Assembly (NCBI RefSeq): GCF_003989515.1
Contig: NZ_RBLU01000003.1
Span: 17,334 to 81,333 of the forward strand
DNA length: 64,000 nucleotides
Reading direction: 5' to 3'
Source: Curtobacterium sp. HSID17257
GTDB lineage: Bacteria; Actinomycetota; Actinomycetes; Actinomycetales; Microbacteriaceae
Positions 45,817 to 55,018 of this stretch are shown in pieces. Position 1 is the stretch's first letter. Every line of letters starts with the position of its first letter. The position numbers and the translations under genes were made by a program. The notes under the pieces were generated by a model. That model was given only the letters and a program-made list of their open reading frames with translations. It had not been told where the DNA came from and ran no database searches.

Positions 45817-47157
45817 TCAGCTGTGGGTGGTCCGCCCGGCTGCCGGAGCGACCCCGGCGGGCCTGGTCCGTCCGAGCAGCCACACGCCGATCGGCACGGC
45901 GACCGCACCGAGGACCGCGACGCCGAACGACAGGTGCCACTGCATCACGACGAACGCCGGGCCGATCGTGCAGACGGCAGCAGCGGCCACGACGGGCCAC
46001 CCCGGCCGGTCGGTCCCGTCCGACAACCGGGGGAGCGGACGGTCCCACCGGCGCAGTGCCCTGGCCACACCGATCGCCGCGGCCAGCACGACGACGAGCG
46101 CGATCGGCCGCGTCGCCCACCAGGACACCGAACCGGGCTCGGGGAACGGCACCGCGAGCACCAGCGCGACCCCGTTCAGCGCGATGTAGAGCGGCAGGTG
46201 CCAGAGGTAGACCGCCATGCCGTCCCGGCCGAGCACGAACACCGCCGCCTGCGTCGGTCGGGTCTGCATCAGCCGGGTAAGGGGTCGGTGCACGAGCTGC
46301 ACGAGGCAGACCTGCGAGACCGCGAGCAGCGCCAACGGGAGCATCGGCGGGTTGAGGTCCTGCAGCATGTCCGGCGCCCAGAGCCCGACCGACGTCAGGG
46401 GGACGAGGAGGGCGTAGCCGGCGAGGGCGACCACCGCGAGCAGCACCTTCGAGCGACGGGCGAACCAGCCGTCGGCCCAGAGGAACCCCAGCTGCTGCGC
46501 GAACAGCCACACCGGACCGAGGTTGAGGAGCCCGACCTCGGCGGTCCCCGTCGCGAACCGGAGCGCATCGACTGCCGCTGCGAGGAGCAGCAGGACGCCG
46601 AGCGTGCGGAACGGTGCCCGTTCGTGCAGGCGTGCCATCACGGGCACGCAGCACTGCGTGATGCCGTACGCGGCGAGGAACCAGAGCGGTGAGCCGATGC
46701 CGACGGCGACCTCGGCGAGGAGCTCTGCCGGGGTGCCGAGTGCGGTCGCGATCCCGAGACCGACCGCGAGCACGGCGAACAGCGGGACCGCCGGGCGGAA
46801 GAGCCGCACGAGCCGGGTCGCCACGAAGTCGCGCGCGCCCCCGCCCCGGGCGAGTGTGTTGCGCCAGCCGACCGCGCTCGCGAAGCCACCGACGGCGAAG
46901 AACAGCGGCATGACCTGCCCCACCCAGGTCGCGGGGACGTACCAGGCCGCGTCCTGCAGGGGGCTCGTCACGCCGATGCCGTCGGGCGACACCGCCACAC
47001 CGACCATCGTGACGTGCACGACGACGACGAGGACGACGCACGCCGTCCGGATGAGGTCGACGACCAGGTCCCGCTGCGCGATGATCCCCCGGACGTCCTG
47101 AGCGCTGTCGGCCGGCACGGAATGCATCCGCGACGAAGGCCCCTGCTTCGTGGACAT
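45817..47157 (-). CDS. Acyltransferase family 3 membrane protein
   Basis: A 446-residue protein with about ten to eleven membrane helices. RDLVVDLIRTACVVLVVVVHV near residue 29 contains the family-typical first helix with Arg and His, and FFAVGGFASAVGWRNTL near 86 and TRLVRLFRPAVPLF near 115 are conserved. Such proteins O-acylate surface sugars or other exported molecules. It stands alone rather than in the polysaccharide loci, so its acceptor is unknown. ATG at 47157. Confidence 0.9.
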   Translation of the reverse strand: MSTKQGPSSRMHSVPADSAQDVRGIIAQRDLVVDLIRTACVVLVVVVHVTMVGVAVSPDGIGVTSPLQDAAWYVPATWVGQVMPLFFAVGGFASAVGWRNTLARGGGARDFVATRLVRLFRPAVPLFAVLAVGLGIATALGTPAELLAEVAVGIGSPLWFLAAYGITQCCVPVMARLHERAPFRTLGVLLLLAAAVDALRFATGTAEVGLLNLGPVWLFAQQLGFLWADGWFARRSKVLLAVVALAGYALLVPLTSVGLWAPDMLQDLNPPMLPLALLAVSQVCLVQLVHRPLTRLMQTRPTQAAVFVLGRDGMAVYLWHLPLYIALNGVALVLAVPFPEPGSVSWWATRPIALVVVLAAAIGVARALRRWDRPLPRLSDGTDRPGWPVVAAAAVCTIGPAFVVMQWHLSFGVAVLGAVAVPIGVWLLGRTRPAGVAPAAGRTTHS

Positions 47158-47331
47158 GCCGTGACGCTAGCGCCGGACCGCGGGGATCAGCGTCGTCCCA
47201 GCGGATCGCGACCGGATCGTGACACATCGCATGCCGGCAGCGGAATGCACCAGCGGACGGAGCCATGGCGCTCCGACACGCGCAGTCCACCACCGCCCTG
47301 GGCTCCGACCCGACGACGGTGTACGGTGGAG

Positions 47332-47351
47332 CTTGTCTTGACCGATGCAAG
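47332..47351 (+). promoter_or_regulatory. Possible Fur-type operator of the fur-catalase pair
   Basis: CTTGTCTTGACCGATGCAAG contains CTTG/CAAG ends and an inner TTG-x7-CAA dyad. It lies just downstream of a TACGGT -10-like hexamer (47321-47327) and 12 bp before the ATG. Peroxide-sensing FurA/PerR-like proteins usually repress their own operon through such a site. Confidence 0.4.
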
Positions 47352-47363
47352 AGAAAGAGACCG

Positions 47364-47807
47364 ATGGACGCCGACGCCGACCTGCTCCGGGCCGCCGGCC
47401 TGCGGGTGACGACGCCGCGGCTGGCGGTCCTGCGTGCCTCCGGGGCGATGCCGCACGCCACCGCGGACGACATCCTCACCGCGGTCTCGGCCGAGCTCCC
47501 GACGACGAGTCACCAGGCCGTCTACGGGGTCCTCGGCGCGCTGACCGGGGCTGGACTGGTCCGCCGCATCGAGCCCGCCGGCAGCCCTGCCCGGTACGAA
47601 CGGCGCACCGGGGACAACCACCACCACATCGTCTGCACGATGTGCGGCGCGGTCGAGGACGTCGACTGCGCGGTCGGCCACGCCCCGTGCCTCACGCCGT
47701 CGGAGACCCACGGGTTCGCGGTCACCACCGCCGAGGTCACCTACTGGGGCATCTGCGAGCGTTGCGCAGCAGCGGAACGCGACGACGTCGAGGCCGTCAC
47801 CGCCTGA
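47364..47807 (+). CDS. Fur family regulator (FurA/PerR-like)
   Basis: ATG at 47364 follows GAGAAAGAGACC. The 147-residue protein has an N-terminal winged helix (LRVTTPRLAVLRASG, TSHQAVYGVLGALTGAGLVRRIE) and a C-terminal metal domain. DNHHHIVCTMC and YWGICERC give two CxxC pairs for structural zinc plus the His cluster of the sensing site. The catalase gene follows after 113 bp on the same strand, the classical furA-kat arrangement, so it most likely represses the catalase until peroxide oxidises it. Confidence 0.92.
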   Translation: MDADADLLRAAGLRVTTPRLAVLRASGAMPHATADDILTAVSAELPTTSHQAVYGVLGALTGAGLVRRIEPAGSPARYERRTGDNHHHIVCTMCGAVEDVDCAVGHAPCLTPSETHGFAVTTAEVTYWGICERCAAAERDDVEAVTA

Positions 47808-47920
47808 CCTCGACGGGCCCCTGCGGACCCGACGACCCCGCGCGCCACGACCACCCGACGCGCCCCACGAGCAACCCGAACCACCCTGACCGAACCAACC
47901 GTTCCACCTGAGGAGGAACC

Positions 47921-49447
47921 GTGTCCGACCAGAACACGCCCACCGGCCCCGCCGGCACCCCCACCACGACGACCAACTCCGGCGCCCCCGTCTCGAGCGA
48001 CCAGCACTCGATGGGTGTCGGCGCCGACGGCCCCCTCGCCCTGCACGACCACTACCTGGTCGAGAAGCTCGCCCAGTTCAACCGCGAGCGCGTCCCGGAG
48101 CGGGTCGTCCACGCCAAGGGCGGCGGTGCGTTCGGTACCTTCACCGTCACGCACGACGTGTCCCAGTACACCCGCGCCGCGTTCCTGCAGCCGGGCAAGC
48201 AGACCGAGATGCTCGCCCGCTTCTCGAGCGTCGCCGGCGAGCAGGGCTCCCCGGACACCTGGCGCGACCCCCGTGGCTTCGCGCTGAAGTTCTACACCGA
48301 GGAGGGCAACTACGACCTCGTCGGCAACAACACCCCGGTCTTCTTCATCCGCGACGGCATCAAGTTCCCGGACTTCATCCGCTCGCAGAAGCGCCTGCCG
48401 GGCAGCCACCTCCGGAACCACGACATGCAGTGGGACTTCTGGACCCTCTCCCCGGAGTCGGCGCACCAGGTGACGTGGCTCATGGGCGACCGGGGCCTCC
48501 CGTCCAGCTGGCGCCACATGGACGGCTTCAGCTCGCACACCTACCAGTGGATCAACGCCGAGGGTGAGCGCTTCTGGGTGAAGTACCACTTCGAGACGCA
48601 GCAGGGCCACAAGACCCTGACGCAGGAGGACGCCGACCGCATCGCCGGCGAGGACGCCGACTTCCACATCCGCGACCTCTACGAGGCCATCGAGCGCCAG
48701 GACTTCCCGAAGTGGGTCCTCAAGGTGCAGGTCATGCCCTACGCCGACGCCGAGGGCTACCGCTTCAACCCGTTCGACCTGACGAAGGTGTGGCCGCACG
48801 CGGACTACCCGCTCATCGAGGTCGGCACGATGGAGCTCAACCGCAACCCGGAGAACTACTTCGCGCAGATCGAGCAGGCCGCGTTCGCGCCGTCGAACTT
48901 CGTGCCCGGCATCGCGGCGAGCCCGGACAAGATGCTCCTCGCGCGCATCTTCAGCTACGCGGACGCGCAGCGCTACCGCGTCGGCACGAACCACGCGCAG
49001 CTGCCGGTGAACGCCCCGAAGAACGAGGTCCACTCGTACTCGAAGGACGGCGCCATGCGCTTCGACTTCCAGAAGGCCGAGGTGCCGGTGTACGCGCCGA
49101 ACACCCAGGGCGGCGCGCACGCCGACCCGACCGCCACGGACGACGTCCCGGGCTGGGAGTCCGACGGCGCGCTGCAGCGCTCCGCTGCGACGCTGCACCC
49201 GGAGGACGACGACTTCGGCCAGGCGGGCACGCTCTACCGCGAGGTCCTCGACGACGCTGCTCGTGAGCGCCTGGTCGGCAACATCGCCGGGCACGTCTCG
49301 AAGGTGACGCGCGACGACCTGCGCGAGCGCGTGTTCGCCTACTGGACGAGCGTCGACGCCGACCTGGGTGCGCGCGTGCGCGCCGCGGTCGCGCCGAGCG
49401 CGCCCGGTTCGAACGAGGACCCGGAGAAGGTCGCGGTCGAGGCGTAG
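47921..49447 (+). CDS. katA: Catalase (monofunctional, heme)
   Basis: A 508-residue enzyme breaking down hydrogen peroxide. [12 protein letters not shown] near residue 61 contains the distal His, the Asn side of the pocket is in the [19 protein letters not shown] region, and [15 protein letters not shown] near 346 supplies the proximal Tyr. It is the short, clade 3-like form. GTG at 47921 is preceded by GAGGAGGAACC. Induction by peroxide through the upstream Fur-type gene is expected. A 50-bp palindrome follows. Confidence 0.97.
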   Translation: MSDQNTPTGPAGTPTTTTNSGAPVSSDQHSMGVGADGPLALHDHYLVEKLAQFNRERVPERVVHAKGGGAFGTFTVTHDVSQYTRAAFLQPGKQTEMLARFSSVAGEQGSPDTWRDPRGFALKFYTEEGNYDLVGNNTPVFFIRDGIKFPDFIRSQKRLPGSHLRNHDMQWDFWTLSPESAHQVTWLMGDRGLPSSWRHMDGFSSHTYQWINAEGERFWVKYHFETQQGHKTLTQEDADRIAGEDADFHIRDLYEAIERQDFPKWVLKVQVMPYADAEGYRFNPFDLTKVWPHADYPLIEVGTMELNRNPENYFAQIEQAAFAPSNFVPGIAASPDKMLLARIFSYADAQRYRVGTNHAQLPVNAPKNEVHSYSKDGAMRFDFQKAEVPVYAPNTQGGAHADPTATDDVPGWESDGALQRSAATLHPEDDDFGQAGTLYREVLDDAARERLVGNIAGHVSKVTRDDLRERVFAYWTSVDADLGARVRAAVAPSAPGSNEDPEKVAVEA

Positions 49448-49458
49448 TCGCCACCACC

Positions 49459-49508
49459 TGACGGACGGGAGGCCCGGTACCAGCTGGTACCGGGCCTCCC
49501 GTCCGTCA
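49459..49508. terminator. Palindrome family, copy 3 (perfect, 50 bp)
   Basis: TGACGGACGGGAGGC, then CCGGTACCAG, and exact complements in the other arm; no spacer. Compared with copy 1 the inner GCGGTGCC is replaced by CCGGTACC and both arms changed together. It lies between the convergent catalase and NodA-like genes. Confidence 0.85.
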
Positions 49509-49519
49509 TTCAGTGCTTC

Positions 49520-49600
49520 CTAGACCTGTTGGCCGTTGCGCCTGGTCTCGCCCGGCTGGTGGCGGGGCCCGGTCCTCTCGTCTAGACCTGTTGGCCGTTG
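49520..49600. repeat. Stop-codon-spanning direct repeat, NodA-like gene 3' end
   Basis: CTAGACCTGTTGGCCGTTG at 49582-49600 is the last six codons and stop of the NodA-like gene on the opposite strand. It is repeated exactly at 49520-49538, 62 bp downstream. The following bases also match partly (GGTCTCGCC against GATCTCGCC). Confidence 0.8.
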
Positions 49601-50148
49601 AGCATGATCTCGCCGGTCGGCCAGTCCTCCAGCTGCGCCTCGACCGGCAGGACCATCCAGCCGCCCTGCTCGGTCTCGTTGACGCCGACCCCGTCGGCCG
49701 TGAAGGCCGAGAACGTGCCGACGGCCCCGTCGAGCTCGTGCCAGCCCATGTGTGCGTAGAAGGGGATGCGGTCCTCGCCGGCACCGAGGAAGCCGTAGGG
49801 CACGCGGAGTCCCTCGAGGACGGCGCGGGTGCGGACGAGGAGCTCCCGGCCGACGCCGGTGCCCTGCAGCTTCGGCGAGACGGCGACGATGCCGGTGTCG
49901 CCGACGAGGACGTCCTGCCCGCCGACCGTGACGAACATGCGGCGGATCCCGACGTGTGCGAGGACCGTGCCGTCCGCACCCCAGCCGACCACCCGGCGCT
50001 CGGGCTGCATGCCGGCGTAGTCACGGCCGCCCACGTACCAGTGCGACCAGCTCGGGAACGCCTGCCCGAGCATCGCTGCGATCGCCTCGTGGTCGGGGAG
50101 CGTCAGGGCGCTCTCCTCGACCACCTCCCACCGGATGTCTTCGCTCAC
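49582..50148 (-). CDS. NodA-like N-acyltransferase (GNAT superfamily)
   Basis: GTG at 50148 gives 188 residues beginning MSEDIRWEVVEESALTLPDH. The line-up with NodA runs through the whole protein: IRWE-x-E-LxLxDH, the GGRDYAGMQPERRVVGW segment (NodA: GRSWAGARPE), AHVGIRRMFVTVGGQDVLV (NodA: AHMGLLRRFIKVGGVDLLV), VSPKLQGTGVG, and an EDWPTGEIMLNG end (NodA: EWPAGTL). NodA moves a fatty acid onto chitin oligomers in rhizobia. No nodB or nodC lies nearby, so the acceptor here is probably something else. Motifs were recalled from memory, not aligned by program. Confidence 0.7.
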   Translation of the reverse strand: MSEDIRWEVVEESALTLPDHEAIAAMLGQAFPSWSHWYVGGRDYAGMQPERRVVGWGADGTVLAHVGIRRMFVTVGGQDVLVGDTGIVAVSPKLQGTGVGRELLVRTRAVLEGLRVPYGFLGAGEDRIPFYAHMGWHELDGAVGTFSAFTADGVGVNETEQGGWMVLPVEAQLEDWPTGEIMLNGQQV

Positions 50149-50273
50149 GGTCCCATCCTGCCGGGTCCCCCTGCACGTGCGGCAGGGCAGGCCGAGTCTC
50201 GCGCGCAGCGACAGTCCTCGTGCCACCGAGCCCGAGAGGTGTCGCTCAGCCCGAGTCTCGGACAGCGGCCCGC

Positions 50274-51146
50274 TCAGCCGCGACCGGGCGCCGTGACCTC
50301 GATGCGGTTCGCCCAGGGGTCCTCGAACGCCACGGTCCGGCCGTCGTCGGCGGTCTGCACCCCGGTGTCGTGCATCCGCGCCACGAGCGCGCCGAGGTCG
50401 TCCGTCCCCGGCACCTCGATCCGCACGAGCCCGAGCCCGAGGGCCTGCTGCCGTCGCCCGGCTCCGCGGGAGTTCCACGTGTTCATCGCCATGTGGTGGT
50501 GGTACCCGCCAGCGCTGACGAACAGCGCCTGGTCGCCCATCGCCGCGGTGGTCGCGAAGCCGAGCCGGTCGACGTAGAACGCCTTCGCGGTCGCGACGTC
50601 GCCGACGGACAGGTGCACGTGCCCGACACGGCCGGGGCGCGTGCTGGCCGACTCGAGCGCCGAGGAGGTCAGGTGTTCCTGCACGAAGGCGTTCGGGTCG
50701 ACGTAGATCGTCGCCATGTCGACCATGCCGTGCGTCCACGACCACTCGGTGCGGTCGCGGTCCCAGTACAGCTCGACGCCGTTCCCCTCGGGATCGGTGA
50801 AGTAGAACGCGTTGCTCACGAGGTGGTCCGCGCTGCCCGTGAACGTCTGCGGGTACTTCGTCGCGACGGAGTACAGCGCCGCCGCCAGGTCGGCCTGCGT
50901 GTCGAACAGGATCGCGGTGTGGAAGAGCCCGGCCTCGTGCGGCGCGGCGTGCCGCATCGCGGGGGCGTGCTCGAGGACGACGATCGGGGTCGTCCCGCGG
51001 CCGAGCACCGCGGTGCCGCCCGTGTTCGTCAGCACCGCCAGACCGACGCCGTCGCGGTAGTAGGCGACCATCGTGTCGAGATCGGCGACCCGGAGCGTGA
51101 CGGCGCCCATCCCTGTGTCGGCTGCGAGCAGGTCCTGCGTGTGCAT
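50274..51146 (-). CDS. Double-VOC-domain protein (glyoxalase/extradiol dioxygenase type)
   Basis: ATG at 51146 gives 290 residues with two vicinal-oxygen-chelate domains. Domain 1 (about 12-130) has GAVTLRVADLDTMVAYYRDGVGL, FHTAILFD and NGVELYWDRDR; domain 2 (about 170-288) has VGHVHLSVGDVATAKAFYVDRLGF, HHHMAMNTWNS and ANRIEVTAPG. His and Glu metal ligands are present in the first two. This is the CatE-like arrangement of catechol 2,3-dioxygenases, but many such proteins have other roles. Transcription runs toward the NodA-like gene. Confidence 0.85.
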   Translation of the reverse strand: MHTQDLLAADTGMGAVTLRVADLDTMVAYYRDGVGLAVLTNTGGTAVLGRGTTPIVVLEHAPAMRHAAPHEAGLFHTAILFDTQADLAAALYSVATKYPQTFTGSADHLVSNAFYFTDPEGNGVELYWDRDRTEWSWTHGMVDMATIYVDPNAFVQEHLTSSALESASTRPGRVGHVHLSVGDVATAKAFYVDRLGFATTAAMGDQALFVSAGGYHHHMAMNTWNSRGAGRRQQALGLGLVRIEVPGTDDLGALVARMHDTGVQTADDGRTVAFEDPWANRIEVTAPGRG

Positions 51147-51188
51147 GCCCCCAGTGTGCGCCGGAATGGTTGACGCGTCAACCAAACG

Positions 51189-51980
51189 TCACTTCGCGCT
51201 GAACCCGCCGTCCGTCTTCAGCAGCTGCCCGTTCACCCACCCGCCGTCCGGCCCGAGCAGGAAGCCGACGAGCGCAGCCGTGTCGGTCGGCATCGACGGC
51301 CGTCCGAGCGGGGTCTGGGCGACCGCGGCCTCGCGGATCTCCTCGGTCATCCAGCCCGTGTCGTTCGGGCCCGGGTTGACGAGGTTCGCGCTGACCCGGA
51401 CGTCGCCGAGCTCGATGGCTGCCCCGACGATCAAGCGGTCGAGGGCGCCCTTGCTCGTGCCGTACGGCAGGTTGTACCCGACGTGGTCGCTGGTGAGCGC
51501 CACGATCCGCCGACGGTCCTCCGGCGCGGCGGCACCCTCGCGGAGGCGCCGCGCGTACGCCTGCACGACGAGGAACGGTGCGCGGACGTTCACCGCGAGG
51601 TGCCGGTCGAAGGACTCGACTGTCGTGGTCGCGAAGTCCGAGTCGACCGACTCGCAGTGCGACATCACGACGGCGGTCACGGGGGCACCCGCCTCCGCCT
51701 CGGCGCGGCCGACGAGCGCGGCCGCCTGTGCCGGGTCGGCCAGGTCGACCGGGAGGCGCGTCACCCGCGCCCCCGCACGTTCGGCCTCTGCGATGACCGC
51801 GTCCACCCCGTCCGGGTCGGCTCCGCCGTGCACGCGCTCGTCGTACGGTCCCCACCAGGAGATCGCGAGGTCCCAGCCGTCGGAGGCGAGCCGTGCGGCG
51901 ATCGCGGCACCGATACCGGCGCGGCGACCGACACCGGTCACCAGGGCGAGCGGTCTGCTGGTGGGTTGTCTGGCGGTCAT
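51189..51980 (-). CDS. Short-chain dehydrogenase/reductase
   Basis: ATG at 51980 gives 263 residues. LVTGVGRRAGIGAAIA near residue 13 is the NAD(P) loop in the TG-x5-GIG form, and SWWGPYDE follows where NADP specificity is set. ALTSDHVGYNLPYGTSKGAL near 148-167 supplies the Ser-Tyr-Lys triad, and GFLLGPDGGWVNGQLLKTDGG ends the fold. Substrate unknown. The gene runs in the same direction as the VOC gene (43-bp gap) and may be co-transcribed with it. Confidence 0.92.
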   Translation of the reverse strand: MTARQPTSRPLALVTGVGRRAGIGAAIAARLASDGWDLAISWWGPYDERVHGGADPDGVDAVIAEAERAGARVTRLPVDLADPAQAAALVGRAEAEAGAPVTAVVMSHCESVDSDFATTTVESFDRHLAVNVRAPFLVVQAYARRLREGAAAPEDRRRIVALTSDHVGYNLPYGTSKGALDRLIVGAAIELGDVRVSANLVNPGPNDTGWMTEEIREAAVAQTPLGRPSMPTDTAALVGFLLGPDGGWVNGQLLKTDGGFSAK

Positions 51981-52089
51981 GGGTCGTGCCTCCCGTCCGG
52001 TCGGCGCCTCGGTGCGCCGCCCGACCAGGATGGCATCGCACCCGGTGTCCTGACGGCACGGCACGGCGGCGCAGGGCCAGGATGGGAGG

Positions 52090-52614
52090 ATGCCGCCCTC
52101 CCGCCGACCCGACCCGGCGACGTTCCCCGTCGACCGCCTGCGCGACCGCATGTCGTCGTACATCTACGGCAACATCACCGTGCTCGCCGTCGCGATCGCG
52201 GTGGGACCGGAGCAGATCGAGCACGGGGCGGCGGTGCTGACGGTGCTCGCGACGGCGGTGCTGACGTACCTGGCGCACGTCCTGTCGCACCTCGTCGCGC
52301 ACACCATCGGTGACACGGGGGACGACGCCGAGCACCGGGAGACGATCGGGGCGATCCTGCGCGACGCGAACCCGATCGCGACCTCCGGTCTGATCCCCGC
52401 GGTGCTCTACGCCGTGGCGTGGGCGGGCTGGTTGCCGACGCAGTGGGCGCAGACGGCGGCGATCGTCATCCTCGTCGTCCGCATCGGGATGGTCGGGGTG
52501 TTCCTGCAGCGGTTCAGCGGGCGGCGTCCGACGTTCCTCGGGCTCTGGGGCGGCATCGTCCTGGCCGCCCTGGCCTTCGTGATCGGCCTGGTGAAGGTGG
52601 TGTTGACGCATTGA
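52090..52614 (+). CDS. Hypothetical polytopic membrane protein
   Basis: A 174-residue protein with about five membrane helices (around 28-45, 47-68, 98-118, 120-140 and 150-170). A hydrophilic loop HTIGDTGDDAEHRETIGAILRDANP separates helices 2 and 3, and the His pair in YLAHVLSHLVAH may lie in a helix. I do not recognise the family. Its stop overlaps the TTG start of signal peptidase, suggesting co-expression. Confidence 0.75.
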   Translation: MPPSRRPDPATFPVDRLRDRMSSYIYGNITVLAVAIAVGPEQIEHGAAVLTVLATAVLTYLAHVLSHLVAHTIGDTGDDAEHRETIGAILRDANPIATSGLIPAVLYAVAWAGWLPTQWAQTAAIVILVVRIGMVGVFLQRFSGRRPTFLGLWGGIVLAALAFVIGLVKVVLTH

Positions 52615-53240
52615 GCGAGCAGACCGACGAGTCCCGCGCCGAACGGCCTGCACGGTCCGGGTGGCGGTTCCTGCGCGACCTGGCGATCATCGTGGTCGTG
52701 GCGCTGCTGGCGTCGTTCCTGGTGAAGGCCTACCTGGTGCGGGCGTTCTCGATCCCCTCCGGGTCGATGGAGCGGACGCTGCTCATCGGGGACAACGTGC
52801 TGGTGAACGAGCTCGTGCCGGGCGCCGTGCCGCTCCGGCGGGGGGACGTCGTGGTGTTCCGCGACCCGGGCGGGTGGTTGACCAGCGAGCAGGGCGACGA
52901 CCTCATCAAGCGGGTGATCGGGCTGCCCGGGGACACGGTGTCGTGCTGCGACGCGCAGGGGCGTCTGTCGGTGAACGGGCACGCGGTGGACGAGCCCTAC
53001 GTGGTGCGGCCAGCCGACGTGACCCGCGTGTCGGCGGAGGACTTCGACGTCACCGTGCCGGCCGGTCACGTCTGGGTGATGGGCGACAACCGGTACGAGT
53101 CCGCCGACTCGCGCATCCACGGGACCGTGCCGACGGCGGACGTCGTCGGGCGGGCGTTCGTCGTGACGTGGCCGGTCACGCGGTGGGGTGTGCTCGGGCG
53201 GTACGGCGACGAGTGGGACGCGGTGCCCGACCCGCGGTGA
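52611..53240 (+). CDS. lepB: Signal peptidase I
   Basis: TTG at 52611 overlaps the previous stop (TTGA) and gives 209 residues. One N-terminal membrane helix (about 22-42) leads to the catalytic Ser in SIPSGSMERTL near 54. The general-base Lys is in DLIKRVIGLPGD near 106, and VWVMGDNRYESADSR near 161 is the conserved box E. It removes Sec and Tat signal peptides outside the membrane. The 3' end including the stop is part of a 23-bp tandem repeat. Confidence 0.95.
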   Translation: MSEQTDESRAERPARSGWRFLRDLAIIVVVALLASFLVKAYLVRAFSIPSGSMERTLLIGDNVLVNELVPGAVPLRRGDVVVFRDPGGWLTSEQGDDLIKRVIGLPGDTVSCCDAQGRLSVNGHAVDEPYVVRPADVTRVSAEDFDVTVPAGHVWVMGDNRYESADSRIHGTVPTADVVGRAFVVTWPVTRWGVLGRYGDEWDAVPDPR

Positions 53241-53301
53241 CGGGGTGGGCCTACCCGCGGTGACCGGGTGAGGGTGCCCGACCGCGGTGACCGGGTGGGT
53301 C
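53231..53301. repeat. Stop-codon-spanning 23-bp tandem repeat, lepB 3' end
   Basis: Units begin at 53231, 53254 and 53277; each contains CGCGGTGACSGGGTG. The first includes the lepB stop TGA (CCGCGGTGA). The third has a 2-bp insertion near its start. The repeat fills the 69-bp gap to the opposing lipoprotein gene. Confidence 0.75.
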
Positions 53302-53309
53302 GCGTCCGG

Positions 53310-53630
53310 TCAGCAGCCGGTCGTGGTGAGCGTCACCCGCGCCACGTCGTCGTTCGACACAGTCGTCCGGACCGGGCACAGGTTCCCCGCACGCACGGTG
53401 ACGTCGCCGAGCGGGACGCCGGCGAAGTCCGCGGTGCCCCCGGGGAACACCCGCTGGTGCTCGGACAGCTTGCCGGTCGAGGCGAAGACCTCCACCTCGT
53501 ACGGGCGCTCGCCCGCGTTCGACGACACGGTCACCGAGATCTGCCCGGTCGAGTCGTGGGCGCCGCAGCCCGTCAGCGAGAGTGCGGCAGCGGCGCCGAG
53601 GGCGAGCACGAGCGGGACACGACGGATCAC
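53310..53630 (-). CDS. Small lipoprotein
   Basis: GTG at 53630 gives 106 residues. The basic start VIRRVPLVLALGAAAA and lipobox LSLTGCGA (Cys near residue 21) predict lipid attachment outside the membrane. The mature part is a short beta-rich domain (ISVTVSSNAGERPYEVEVF, FAGVPLGDVTVRAG) with two cysteines that could pair. No family recognised; the pattern resembles an Ig-like fold. It converges with lepB. Confidence 0.75.
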   Translation of the reverse strand: MIRRVPLVLALGAAAALSLTGCGAHDSTGQISVTVSSNAGERPYEVEVFASTGKLSEHQRVFPGGTADFAGVPLGDVTVRAGNLCPVRTTVSNDDVARVTLTTTGC

Positions 53631-53775
53631 CGTGCCGAGGGTACGCGCGTCCGGCGAGGCCACCCGACACGGTCGCCCTGGGCCCACCGTCCCGCGTCCG
53701 CCGTCCTGGTTCCACTCTCCGGGTCCACCGTTCTGGGGAGGGGCGCTGCCGGGTGGGACCAGTACCGTGGACGGC

Positions 53776-54972
53776 ATGCACCAGGGGACCTCACCGACCT
53801 CCACCGGATCAGCACCAGACGCCGTGCGCCGCGCTGCCCTCGTCGCCGCGCTCGACGTCGTCGACAGCGGGCCCGAGGAACGCTTCGAGCGCATCACCCG
53901 CATCGCCCGCGAGGCGTTCGGCGTCTCGGGCTCCTTCCTCAACCTCGCGGGCACCGACGTCCTCACCATCAAGTCGCAGCAGAGCGACGCCGTGTTCGGC
54001 CCGACCATCCCGCTGCAGGACACCTTCTGCGGTCGCACGCTCGACCAGGCCGGACCGGTGGTCGTCCCGGACGCCCGCGCCGACGACCGGTACGCGGACA
54101 TGCCGATGGTGGTCGAGGACCCGAACGTCCGCTTCTACGCGGGCGTCCCGCTCCGCGTCGGCGACGACGCCGTCAAGGTCGGCACGCTCTGCCTCGTCGA
54201 CCCGCAGCCCCGCACGCTCGAGGCCGACGACCTGGCGCTGCTCGAGGAACTCGGCGTCTGGGCGGAGCGCGAACTCGCCACCGGCGCCGACGAGGACCGG
54301 CTCCGCGGCGTCCTCGCCGGGTTGCAGCCGACGCCGGTGACCGTGCCCGGCTACCGGATCGGCGGCATGTCCGTCCCGCACGGGGTGGTCTCCGGTGACC
54401 TGCACGAGTGGCACCTGGTCGGCGACGCCCTGCACCTGACCGTCGCCGACGTGATGGGCAAGGGGATGTCCGCCGGGCTGCTGGCCGCGACGATCCGCGG
54501 TGCCCTGCTCGCTCGGCCGGCGGAGGACCCGGAGCGCGTCGTCGCCGCGCTCGACGAGCAGGTGGGGCCGGACCTCGGCCGCGCCGAGTCGTTCTCGACG
54601 ATGTTCCACGGTCGGCTCGACGCAGCCAGCGGCCGCATGGACTTCGTCGACGCCGGCCACGGGCTCGTGCTGCAGATGCGCGCCGACGGCCGCGAGCGGA
54701 CGCTCCTGTCGAACGACCTGCCGATCGGCCTGCACCCCGCGGGCTTCGCTCGGTCCTCCGGGTCGCTCGAGCTCGAGCCCGGCGACGTGCTCGTGATCGT
54801 CAGCGACGGCGCGCTCGAGCTCTGGGACTCGACCCTGACGTCGCTCTCGCGGCTCGGGGCCCTGTGGCGCGAGGAGCCCGACATCGACGCGTTCCTCGCC
54901 CGGGTGCGCGCCCGGGCGCTCGAGCACGACCCCGGTGACGACCTGACGGTCGTGGTGCTCGTCCGCGACTGA
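53776..54972 (+). CDS. GAF-SpoIIE (PP2C-type) serine phosphatase
   Basis: ATG at 53776 gives 398 residues. The N-terminal GAF-like domain (about 15-175) contains TIPLQDTFCGRTL and NVRFYAGVPLRVGDDAVKVGTLCLVD. The C-terminal PPM/SpoIIE domain (about 195-398) contains VSGDLHEWHLVGDALHLTVADVMGKGMSAGL with the metal-binding Asp residues, FVDAGHGLVLQM, and DPGDDLTVVVL. Such proteins usually dephosphorylate anti-sigma-factor antagonists and respond to a small ligand through the GAF domain. No anti-sigma gene is adjacent. Confidence 0.9.
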   Translation: MHQGTSPTSTGSAPDAVRRAALVAALDVVDSGPEERFERITRIAREAFGVSGSFLNLAGTDVLTIKSQQSDAVFGPTIPLQDTFCGRTLDQAGPVVVPDARADDRYADMPMVVEDPNVRFYAGVPLRVGDDAVKVGTLCLVDPQPRTLEADDLALLEELGVWAERELATGADEDRLRGVLAGLQPTPVTVPGYRIGGMSVPHGVVSGDLHEWHLVGDALHLTVADVMGKGMSAGLLAATIRGALLARPAEDPERVVAALDEQVGPDLGRAESFSTMFHGRLDAASGRMDFVDAGHGLVLQMRADGRERTLLSNDLPIGLHPAGFARSSGSLELEPGDVLVIVSDGALELWDSTLTSLSRLGALWREEPDIDAFLARVRARALEHDPGDDLTVVVLVRD

Positions 54973-55018
54973 CGCGCGAGGCTGACGGCCCCGCCACGCG
55001 AACGGACGGAACGGGCCG

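Noticed and set aside
45278..47479. A 733-codon minus-strand frame with an Ala-Arg-Pro run
   Set aside because: It overlaps the acyltransferase and CtaG-like genes in another frame, and the Ala-Arg-Pro run is a translated GC-rich tandem repeat.
51984..52000. GTGCCTCCCGTCCG as a half palindrome near the SDR start
   Set aside because: There is no complementary arm nearby, and the position is a divergent promoter region, unlike the real copies.
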